Shown piece after piece: positions 38,401-50,400 of a stretch of DNA of 64,000 bases. A model generated the notes under the pieces. That model ran no database searches. It was not told the DNA's origin and saw only the letters and a program-made list of their open reading frames with translations. Within the stretch, counting starts at the first letter, position 1. Each line of letters starts with the position of its first letter. Source of the stretch: Misgurnus anguillicaudatus. Lineage: Eukaryota > Chordata > Actinopteri > Cypriniformes > Cobitidae. A program made the position numbers and the translations under genes. The stretch covers positions 24,694,001 through 24,758,000 of the forward strand of contig NC_073361.2 in NCBI RefSeq assembly GCF_027580225.2. The letters run 5' to 3'.

Positions 38401-41400
38401 ACATTTCCCAGTCAATGGGATTAATATCATTAATCTGGATTAATTCCAGTTAATAAAAGCCGAAAAGCTGTTAGGTCCCTAAAAATGCAGAGATCTGCTG
38501 TTTCGTTTTAGTTTCATCAGACGAAATGCGAAAAGCATTGTGTTTAGCAATTGGCAAGAGCTGCTTGAGTGAGCACTAAATTCCAGTGAAACCATCCGAG
38601 CTAATTGCTAATTGGCAATTGACTGATGTGAATCCAATCTGCATGCTTTGTTCTCTAGTTCTTCATTTGTTTTACTGAATGTTAGCCAAATCCATGATGG
38701 ATGAAGTTGGGTCTTTTTTTGTACCGCAAGGGAATTGTTAAGTATTGTTGTGATAGAGATCGAACCAGGACGTTTATCAGAACTTAATTGAAGAAACTTC
38801 TTTGTTGTTACCTGCATCAGAACCAGCATGACCAGAACTACACGGTGCTCAAGACCAAATCTAACAGCATGACCGTGGATGGACTCAAGCCAGGAACCAC
38901 ATACGTGTTCCGGGTTCGAGCTCGCACGGATGGTGGCTATGGCAACTACAGGGGGGAGATTGAGTTGGAGACACGCCATGAAGGTGAGGTTTATTTTCTC
39001 CAATTGTGTCTCAAATGTTTCTTTTGTTCATCTAACAGTGAATAGGGTGACCATACGTGCCATTCTTCCCGGAAGCGTCCTGGCCAGGATTTCAGTGCGT
39101 CTTCCGGAAGCCGTATTTGTTGCCTATATACGCCATTCAGTTGAAAACATAAGACATACAATCGTAGTTTCATTCTTACCTTAAAACTTAACAGTTGCCT
39201 TTCTGTAATAATAATAGTAATAATCACCTACGACGTATGTGGTCGACAAATACGACGTCCGAAAGACGAACCCGAAATCCTGGCCAGGACGCGTCCAGGA
39301 AGAATGGCATGTATGGACAGTGAAGTCATCACTTTGTAGGCTTTTATCATCAGCTTTTTGGAGCTTCGTCAACAGCTAAAGTTATGGGTTTGATTCCCAA
39401 AAAACACAAATACTTATAAAGCACGTACTTTGAATCGCTTTGCATAAATGCCATTGCCAAATACATAAATTTAAATATCTCTATATAAAACAAAATGGCC
39501 ATAAAATCTGCATAAGCTACATTTATAGTTGCTATAAAATAGCAATTGAACTGAATCAAATGAATCAACTGTGCTGAAGTGTTTGTAAGCTGTTAACAGC
39601 CTGCCGTTATGCTAACAGACTTGGCAGATTATTCGTTTTTTTTTTTTGCGATTTTACTTTGTAAATAATTACTTTTAAACATAAGGGTCTTGATGTTGTT
39701 GCCTTATTTTATTAAAGCAAGCCACTCAAGTTTGTGCATAAAGTCATTTTTAGACCCTTAACTTCTTGGCTTATTGTTAATAGTAGATCCAAACAGAGTT
39801 TTTATAGTTTCCTTTGAAATGTCTTAATGTGCAGGTGCCACCAAACCCACCAAATTTTCAAGGCCGTGCTGGAAATGGGCTTTCGATCAAACCCTAACCT
39901 GTGTCAGTTCCATCTATTTCTCTTTCACACAACGCTGATTGAATTTCCAATCCGTTGTGCACATAGAAAGAGGCTGTGAAATATTCATACGTGTGAACAC
40001 GCTCAATTAGTCCCCCGAGACGGATGAAGCTCCTCGCTCGCTGTAGTTTTCTCTTTTGCCTGGATGTTTGAAGTATGAACATGTAGATGTTCTGTCAGCG
40101 TTCCTCTGAAGTGTGAGGAACGTCATCTGAGAGTCGGCAGATGCCCCGCTGTTTGTGTCTCATAGTTTCTGTACCATATGGTACATGGCACTATTCTGTG
40201 TGCATAATTAGAGAGGGATGCTTTCTTAAATCTTTTATTTTTTACTACAGTGTCTCTTGAGATTCAGCTTAGATTACATGCGTTCATTTTGTTTTTGTGT
40301 TGAAAACACATTAATAATGTATATTTTTGTTTGCGATAGCACATTGTTATTGAAGTCAGTAAATGTAGGAAAAGTATGACAATAACTAAAGGAACTGTTA
40401 ATCGGGGTCCTGATCAACGCGTCGGGATTTATTCTGCAATAACAACCGGGTGGCGGTATTATCCTGCTTATTACAAGGCTACTTGCCATGAGTAAATGAA
40501 GAGTTTGGTTCCAAAACGCAATAAATCCATTTTGACAAATTTCGGTAAAAACGTGTTTTCTATACCAAGAAAGTGATGAAAACCACTATTTTCTGTTACA
40601 AACTTTCACATAGCATCTTTAGGTTATAAAAACATAAAAAATTCAAATCCATAACTTGATTTTCAAAGATTTATTATAATAACTAATTATTTTTTCCACA
40701 AAATGCAATAAATCCATGACAGTTTTTTATTTCAAAATGCTATAAATCTATTAAATCAATGTATAAATGTGCATTCATCTTTACCATTTTATATTTATTT
40801 AGTTGATTAGTGGTATACAATGATTAAAAAATAAACATTAATGGCATTAACCAAAACACTTACTTTGTTATATTAAGAACACAATGTTTTAGCATGAGAA
40901 GCTTGATGCTGTCTGGAGAGCAAGCAACCGAGTGCCTCTCGCAGAAATTATTAGATGTTGATGGCTTACGTTTCTTTCCCGTCACAGAAAACCATCACAG
41001 GTTTGTCAATGCTATTAAAGTATTATTTTGTTTTGTTTGTTGATCACGAAGTACAAAGTAGATGAGGAAAATTAGGATTCCGTGTACTCAGCGCGCCGCC
41101 ATGTTTGTTTACATTGCGTGAATGGTCCGCTGTAATATCAGAAATGGATTTATTGCGTTCTGTAAAAAAGGAGAAGTGGCGTTTGTCGCATTTTGGGAAA
41201 AAAGGGAGAAAAGATGACAGAACATCACGGCGGGTATTGGATTTTGCGTAAAATTAATTATTTAATTTTAACTACTGACCTGATATAATACTGATTTTGG
41301 CAGTAACTCATTTTTTTCAAAAATGGCGTTTATCGCGTTTTGGAACCAAACTCTTCAAATATACAGTATGTACACTAAATATATTAATTTTATATGTTAT

Positions 41401-44400
41401 TAGCTTATTTATAAAAAATGCAATCCTTCTGAATGGAATGAAGATTTCCTAGCAGCTTTATACTGAGACTTCAAAACAAGTTTAAAGTCCAAACAAGATG
41501 AGCGTGCATTATTAACTGTAATATTTGTAAATAAAATCAGTATACAGTATGTTATTGATTATGCATATTTAAATTGAATTTATTTGGAAATATTAAATTG
41601 GAACTCATGATGACTCACTGTACCTGGATGAAGCTTGGAATATTGGAATCAGAATCAAGCATTCCAGAGAGCCGTGTAACAAATTGCGGTAAAATTGCGA
41701 TCCTTTTGGTGTAGGGAATTTACTTTTTAATTTCTTACAACTTTCACAGTTTAGGCTATTGTTTAGCACATACTATAGTTTGATATCAGATGCAAAACCC
41801 TCTAAGTGCGTCTTACATGTTTTCTTGTAAATTAGCATTTTTAATGTTAAATCATGTTTAATCATGTTGTTTAATGCTAAATCATGTTAGCTTCATGCTA
41901 AAACATATTAGCATCATGTTAACTTCATTGTAGCCTAAATCATGTTAGCCTTATGTGAAATCATGTTAGCATCATGTTAGCTTCGTGCTACATCATGTTA
42001 GCTTCGTGCTACATCATGCTAACATCATGCTAGCTTTGTTTTAAATTGTGTTAATGTCATGCTAGCTTTATGCTAAATCATGTTTGCTTAATTATAAATC
42101 ATGGTTACTTCATGTTAAATCATGGTAGCATCATGTTAACTTTGTGCTTAATCATGCTAAATCATGCTAACATCATGCTAACTTCATGCTCAATCATGTT
42201 AGCATCTTGTTAGCTTCATGCTAAATCACGTTAGCTTCATGTTAAATCATATTAACATCATGGTAACTTCATGTAAAATCATGTTAGCTTTGTTCTTAAT
42301 CATGCTTGCTTCATGTTAAATCATGTTAACATCATGTTAGCTTTATGTTAACTCATGTTAGCTTCAAAGAATCATGGTAGCCTACCATCATGTTTGCTTC
42401 GTGGTAAGTTGTGTTAGCATCATGCTAGCATCGTGCTACATCATGCTAACATCATGCTAGCTTTGTTTTAAATTGTGTTAATGTCATGCTAACTTTATGT
42501 TAAATCATGTTAGCATCATGTTAGCTTAGTTATAAATCATGGTTACTTCATGTTAAATCATGGTGGCGTCATGTTAACTTTGCTTAATCATGCTAACATC
42601 ATATTAGCTTCGTGCTTACTCATGCTAAATCATGCTAGCATCATGCTAACATAATGTTAAATGGTGCTAGCATCATGCTAACATAATGTTAAATTGTGCT
42701 AGCATCATGCTAACTTCATGCTCCATCATGTTAGCATCTTGTTAACTTCATGCTAAATCATGTTAGCTTCTTAAACAGGCAACGTGCAACATGGGATACG
42801 CTCTCTTCAGTGTCTTGTTTGGGGCATAAAAAGATTTTTCAATCAAATCCTTATATCACTTATCAAACCTTGGTCTGTCTTGAATATGTGGGTAACATTC
42901 TAATGCATATCTTCTACATAAGTCCAGAGGATACAAAAAATGATTTTTTGCTCATCGTTTTCCACTCTTGACTGTTTAAGGGTTAACATCATGGTAACTT
43001 CATGTAAAATCATGTTAGCTTTGTTCTTGATCATGCTTGCTTCATGCTTGCTTCATGTTAACATCATGTTAGCTTCATGTTAACTCATGTTAGCTTCAAA
43101 GAATCATGGTACCTTCGTGTTAAATCATGATAACTTTATACAAAAAAAATGCCAGCTAGATTACTAAACTAGACTTCTTAAAGACTTGTGTTAAACCGTT
43201 TAAAATGTTCAGGCCAGGCTTTCTCAAGCCAACATCAGTTTTTCTGACAAACTTATCTAGCTAGTTTTTTTTTATTTATATGCTTGCAGTAATCTTATAG
43301 AAATGGAGACAAAAAGTTTTTTTGACCATTTTTCTTCTGACAGTGTACATTAAACCAAACACAATGAGAAGCTACCAACGATTTTACTGCATTTATTATG
43401 GTCTAACTAAAAATACCACTGTTGACTAAACACTGTCCGACTCTGAATTTTATGTAATAGTGTAACGAATCTGTATCAAATATACTGTATTCTCTAACCT
43501 TCTTTTTTCCTTCTATCTCTTAGATATGTTGGCGGTCGGAGACCCCAACCAGCAGACCATTTTGGCTATTTCTGTAGCTGGTGGTGCTGTGCTGCTGGTC
43601 TTACTAGTGGCCTGTTTTGTCGTAAGTGGACGGTAAGAGTCATTTACTTCTTTAAACTTTCTCTTCTTGTAGATCAAGCTGTAGTAAATTTTATTCCATA
43701 AAAACCTAAACTACTTGCAGTTGTAGAATCTTATATAAAAAGACATTCATTTGTTCGACCAATCCAAGTTGGCACACTTGGATAAACCAGCGGTAATCAG
43801 GATTGTTTTACCATCAACAGATTCATATGATATCAATCAGGCATCTTTTATTTAATCAGAAAGAAATCACAAATACAGAAAGAAAGAATCGACCAGATAA
43901 GATGTTTTTGTTGTGTCTGTCTGGGTGTGTACGCTTTTATTTGTTTGCATGTATTTACGCAAAATCAAAAGGACACAAAATTGTTTAGCCCTTTGATTCC
44001 AGAATGCCAGATGAAGAGATGAAAGGAGGCACTTGAGAGAACAATTGAGAGACATGTCGGCAGAAAGAAAGACTTGAGCGTTTGTATGGCTGGAAATGAG
44101 GGATCTAATGAAATTGAAATGAAAGGAAAAAGCGGATCAGAGAAAAACAAAAAAATAAAGCGCTCTCAATGTCAAGAAATGGTCAGGTTTCAATGACTAA
44201 GAGCTGAGCTTCATATAGGTGGGTGTGCTTAGATTGTTATATTTTTTCTGTGCTGCTGAGGAAGGGGTTATGAAGAATCGAAAAAGATGATGGATTGGAC
44301 ATCTCTAGACTGTTGGATGCTATATGATACAGTGTGTTCTCACACAGAATGAGATTTCAGTCTGCTGTGCAATTTGTTACCCATAATGCACTATGACAGA

Positions 44401-47400
44401 GAGGTCCCGCAGGATGTGTCATGTCGGCCAACTTAATGCCTGTGAGCCAGAACCTTAGTGCTGCAACATCATATCCATGGTTTCCCTCTCCTCGATGTAC
44501 CGTATGTGTGAGTGCTTGTGGGAAGACCCTTATGGAGGTAATAAAAACAGATTTGATAGTGATTTTGTATGACATGCTTCTAGTGTAGTGTGGACACCAA
44601 TGTATTGTAATGGGGAGTGAAACTTTCATCCCATGCAGTCATTGCCATGGCATTGGTTTATGTTGTTGCATGGTATTAAGTTTACAGTACCATGGGTTAT
44701 TTAAACCGCTTTCTAAGCTTTTAGAGGGCAACCTTTACACTATTTAGGTTTTAGATCATTAAAGGCACACCATGAAACTTTTTGGCCACTAGGGGGTGCT
44801 AGACATGTATTTTTCAAGCCTAGCGCCCCTAGAGGCCACAAGTGCCGCAGCACTGTCGCAAAGGAAAGGGACTGGCCAACCTTAAAACTAAACTAAAAAC
44901 TAAACATTTAAAACGCTAAACGATCAACATTTTGAGACAACAGGGAGAAACGCAGTCATGTTACAACTTTCTGAGAACACATCTGGGGATTTTATGTGAA
45001 CTTGGGCTTGAAGCGAACTTTGAATTGGAACAGTACTTGGGCCGCGACTGATGACGTTTCACAAGTCCACAAGAACGCAAGTACAGACAAGAACGCATAT
45101 TGAGAAACGGCTCAGGTCTTGCAGTCTCTACTAATGAGCTGAAGATTTAAACCAGGTGTGTCTAATGAGGGAGACATGCAAATTGTGCAGTACTAGTGGT
45201 CCTCCAGGACAGGTTTGAAAACCCCTGGCTTAGACCATAGATATACACTCACCTTAAGGATATTAGGAACACCTGTTCATGTTCTCATTAATGCAATAAT
45301 CTAATCAACCAATTACACAGTTGCATCAATGCATTTAGGTCCTGGTCAAGACAATCTCCTGAACTCCAAACTGAATGTCAGAATGAGAAAGAAAGGTGAT
45401 TTTAGCAATTTTGAGCATGGCATGGTTGTTGGTGCCAGACAGGCCGGTCTGAGTATTTCACAATCTGCTCAGTTACTGGGATTTTCACGCACAACCATTT
45501 CTAGGGTTTACAACTAATGGTGTGAAAAGTGAAAAACATCTAGTATGCGGCAGTCCTGTGGGCGAAAATGCCTTGTTGATGCTAGAGGTCAAAGGAGAAT
45601 GGGCCGACTGATTCAAGCTGACAGAAGAGCAACTTTGACTGAAATAACCACTCGTTACAACCGAGGTATGCAGCAAAGTATTTGTAAAGCCATAACACGC
45701 AAAAGCTTGAGGCGGATGGGCTACAACAGCAGAAGAACCAACCGGGTACCACTCATCTCCACTACAAATAGAGCTCACCAAAATTGGACAGTTGAAGACT
45801 GGAAATATATTGCCTGGTCTGATGAGACTCTGATGAGACATTCAGATGGTATAGTCAGAATTTGTCGTGAACAGAATGAGAACATAAATCCATCATGCCT
45901 TGTTACCATTGTGCAGGCTGCTGGTGGTGGTGTAATGGTGTGGGGGATGTCTTCTTGGCATACTTTAGGCCCCTTAGTGCCAATTGGGCATCGTTTAAAT
46001 GCCACAGCCTACCTGAGCATTGTTTCTGACCATGTCCATCCCTTTATGACCACCATATACCCATCCTCTGATGGCTACTTCCAGCAGGATAATGCACTAT
46101 TTCACAAAGCTCGAATCATTTCAAATTGGTGTCTTGAACATGACAATGAGTTCACTGTACTAAAATGGCCCCCACAGTTGCCAGATCTCAACCCAATAGA
46201 GCATCTTTGGTGTCCTAATAATCCTTTAGGTGAGTGTATATGTACATAGATGCTACATTCTGCAATTCGGCAGACACATAGCTGCTAAGTCCGGTTTTGC
46301 AATGCATACGTGAGCTGTGTGATGTTAACAGGTTAGCATATCAAAAACACCACATAGACATATAAACAACAAAGACTTTCTTTTCATCACAGGGGGACTT
46401 TAAAAAGCCTTAACATGAAGGACTTAAGGTAATTATTCAAAAGGCAATGCAGCTTTTTTTTTCTTTTGGCACACTTAAGTTTAGGTTAGTTTGAGGTATG
46501 TTAAGGTACTGTCTTCATCATCTTTGTTTTATTTTGTACTCTGTTGGACTGGCAAAGACGGTATCCGGCCAAGTTTCAAGCGCTTGATGAAAAACTGATC
46601 TGATGGTGGCAGATGGTCCTCGTTTGTTTTGTTTTCCCTTTTTTCGTGTATCTGAAAAATGCAATTAAAAATGGCGGATGTATGTTAAAAACATGATGCA
46701 CTTGATTATTTCTCTGAAACGTTCCCGCACAATGACAGATGCCACCGTACCTCTAACAGGTGCCTGCTAACCGCGGACGTGCACATTTGCAAGTCTGACA
46801 AGCCTCGTATGCCAGCAGTAAAAATGGAGCAGAGCCGAGGACTTCAGGCGATCCCTTTATTTGCTGTTGGACGACTACCAGACCATTCTCTAATGCCATG
46901 CTGCATGAAACGATTGAAGTTTAATGATGAAATCTTGAAGACACATGGCTGTTTGCTGCAGAAATTATGAATTGATTGTTGGTTATCGAATTAGGACAAG
47001 AGATTATGTTATCAAGAAGACGTATTGCATTTCTGAGTCTTTAATGCGGTCATTGCATTTCTGTGTGTGTTGTTTCAGGAAGCTTCTGGTTGCTTTGTCT
47101 ATCAGTTTGGCACAGAATTAGTGCGGTAAATCACTCAACAAAAAAATTATGATTTGCGTTATGAAATGTATTTGCAGAAAACAATTTAGCAGCTGTCAAT
47201 AATTCAATTGTATCAAATCGTACAAACAGAAAATTGTTCCCCGAGTAATAAAGTTTGAATGACAAGCATCATCACAGAAAACATACTGGAACCAAAAGGT
47301 GCACAGATTAGTCTGTTCCTCACTTTCTGTAAAAGCGTCTTGTAGATGCATGAATGTAAATTATGTTGGATCAGTGCAGATCGTGCTTTCGAGACAGAAC

Positions 47401-50400
47401 TGAAGGATTATTTTGTTATAATTTTAATGCAGGTATTACCTGTATAACCTCTAGGGCAGGGCTCCCCAAATCCTACCCTGGAGGGCCGGAGCACTACAGA
47501 GTCCAGGTCCAACCCCAATCAAACTTACCCACCTGTGATTTTCTAGTGATCATGAAGACCTTGATTAGCTTGATCAGGTGTGTTTGATTAGGGTTGGAGC
47601 TAAACTCTGCAGTGGTCCGGCCCTCCAGGGCAAGACTCGGGAACCCTGGCTCTAGGGGATCGTCCAGTCCACCTTACTCGTGCTGCAAAATGTGTATGCG
47701 TGTATGCCCAGAAATAAGGCAATGCGTGCACATGCACACACAAACCAGAATTATCATGCTGTTATGAAATGGTTGAATGACTGTGGTTGGCTCTTTCAGG
47801 CTTATTTTTTCCACATAGTTCCATCTGGACTTTTTCACCGCCTTGCCTAGCAGAAATCACTGCCTGCTGAACACATCACAAATATCTCACTCTCAGTACA
47901 CGGCTGAGAGTCAGAATTTCAGTCAGAATCTCATAGCCATCCATGTGATGGCGGGCCAGATGTGTCCAGATGTGCCATTCCAGTATATAGAGGTGGCTGA
48001 TATGTTGGTTGCCTTATACTGTACTACGAATGTGCCATAAATAATGAGATGGGCAGGCTGCAGCGTCCATAACATACATTTTCTCTTGATTTTTAATTAG
48101 TGTAATGAACCAAGTGTTTTTAAAACAGCTGTCAGAGGATCCCAGAATTTATGAACGTCCGTTTCCTCCAAACATAAAATCATTTCCTGCTTTTAGGATT
48201 AGCTCGACTGTAGTAAATCTCTTCTTGGATGACAGAGGTGTCTCTAAGGACCACATTATTATTTTGTAGGTAAGAGAGGCAGAAGAAATAATGATGTTTT
48301 TTGTAAGCACTTCAGACTTTCGTTTTATTTTTTGCATTCACTGAATATTTTAGCTTTAATCCAGAGTATGTATTTGAAGTTCTAGCTCAAAATATCATGA
48401 TTTATTATAGCGTGTTAAAATTGGCACTTTGTAGGTGTAAGCAAAAATTTGCCATTTTTGGGTGTGTCCTTTTAAATGCAAATGAGATAATCTTCGCACT
48501 AAATGGCAGTGCTGTGGTTGGATAGTGCAGATTAAGGGGTGGTATTATCCCCTTCTGACATCACAAGGGGAGGCAAATTTCAATGACCTATTTTTTCACA
48601 TGCTTGCAGAGAATAGTTTACCAAAACTAAGTTACTGGGTTAATCTTTTTCACATTTTCTAGGTTGATAGAAGCATTAGGGACCCAATTATAGCATTTAA
48701 ACATGGAAAAAGTCAGATTTTCATGATGTCTCCTTTAATATAAAAATAGTTTATCTGAGTAATTTGGGTGAACTGTTTCTTTAAGATTATAAGACATCAT
48801 CATTACAGCAGAGATCTTGAATGGCTAGAAATGTAGTGGTACTTTTTATTTTTAAACTGATTATTAATACATTTTTAATCATCATTCATCTTTTTCTTTG
48901 TATGTGAGATGCATCAATATTGCCTTGTTGGGATAGATCTCAGCAGGCTCTGAAAACTGGGCATAAATCGATAAGAAACCATGATATTGACCAGCAAACA
49001 TCACGCCTCACAGATGCTTCAACTCTTTGTTTGAACTTTTACTTGATAAAATGCATGCTTCAGTGAAGCATGGCAAATTAGCATTGTCCTTTAGGAGAAC
49101 TGGAACGTGGCAAGGACTAAACATTGGAATTTTGTTCTGTGATGTGTGCCACCCCGCTAGGATGTACTGACCGTGCCAAAGGCTTTTCATGTCTTTGAGG
49201 CAGCCAAAACTTATGACTGGCTTGCCGGCTATACTGCATGCTGATCTGATCTCCCAGCTTGAATCTTCATTAGCTCAATGAAATGGAGGATCATTATGTA
49301 ATGAACTAGTTTAAGTGACAGCGATGCCTCATTAAAAAGTCATGTTATAATGTTTAATGTTCACACCTCATCATATCATTATGTTGAAATGCTACTCAAC
49401 CAATTCGTACTCATTTATGATGTCTTTGTCTAATGACATCTAGTAAATCAATAGGTTTCTAGATGGAGAACGCAGAAGGTTACTCATAGATGGACTATAT
49501 CAGGTCTATACTTAACATGGACAGTGAAATGATGGCTATTGCTTGCTGGAAAATAATTTAGACTAATTAATTTTACTTTTAAAATTATTTTATTCATTAA
49601 TACTTAAGTATGTCGGTAAGATAATTTGGATATAGATTTTTTTCTTAGATCTCCAGGCATCTTATCACAGTTCTTATGGATTTAGGCTGTCACAGTTTTT
49701 TTTGTCACCATTTATTCCCAGACTAACTCTATGACGGTGAAACACTTTTCTGTGTAGGCCGTACCATCTGTTATAATGCATTGTTCATACAAACATCTAA
49801 CTTTATTATTATAGTTAGCAGAGAATGTTTGTATAACTACATTAATATTTACTTCTGTCACACAAACATTTTTTTTAAAGATTTTTAATAGATTTGATGT
49901 AATTAAGACCCTAAATGATACATTAGGGATTACTTTTTCTCTTCTGTTTTCATGTCCTGTATTGTCTGACATTAACTTTTTGGTCACTGGACCACAAAAC
50001 CGGCCATCAGGGTAAATTTTTTGAAAATTAGAATTTTAACATTTTTTGAAAGCTGAATAAATCTGCTTTCCATTGATGTAAGCATTTGTTTGGGCAAAAA
50101 AAAATTTGCGCATAGTTAGACGCTTGAACATTTTGAGTTTACTCGCTTCATTTGCGCATGAAATTCTAGACATTCGCACGTAAATTCGTGTCATGGGAGG
50201 AGCTTATAGACGGTTTCATCGGACGCACGTGCGGTCACGCGATTGCGCGTCTGGTCCGAACTTTACTTTCGGTTTCTGTTTGTTTAATGGTCTGACTAGT
50301 TGCTGAAACTGAACTCTTAAACAAATACCTCGTTGAAAATAACAAATGTTTTGGTTTCCTGTGTAATCTACGTGTTGTTTATTTTGTTTGTTATATAAAT

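Larger units (their letters stand above)
36694..38820 (+). other. Intron 6 (2.1 kb)
   Basis: Element F copy 2 (36972-37407) and element H copy 2 (37411-37768) sit almost end to end. 37770-38820 holds nothing recognised; the 131-codon minus-strand frame at 38608-39003 is a shadow overlapping exon 7. Confidence 0.6.
38984..43523 (+). other. Intron 7 (4.5 kb)
   Basis: Holds hairpin G copy 2 (39045-39316), a SINE (39350-39475), element C full copy (40498-41356) and the CATG minisatellite (41833-43140). 39480-40490 and 41360-41830 show nothing recognisable. Confidence 0.6.

Noticed and set aside
38608..39003. 131-codon minus-strand frame
   Set aside because: Overlaps exon 7 in antisense, with no domain; chance.
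42750..42971. 73-codon frame in the minisatellite island
   Set aside because: It starts in repeat sequence and has no homology I can name. Kept only as a structural finding.
41833..43140. CRISPR-like array reading of the regular CATG repeats
   Set aside because: Units are short, contiguous and degenerate, with no spacers, and the DNA is vertebrate.
45515..45544. Frameshift in the Tc1 transposase
   Set aside because: The two open parts are in the same frame. The break is two nonsense codons (TAA 45515, TGA 45530), not a frameshift.
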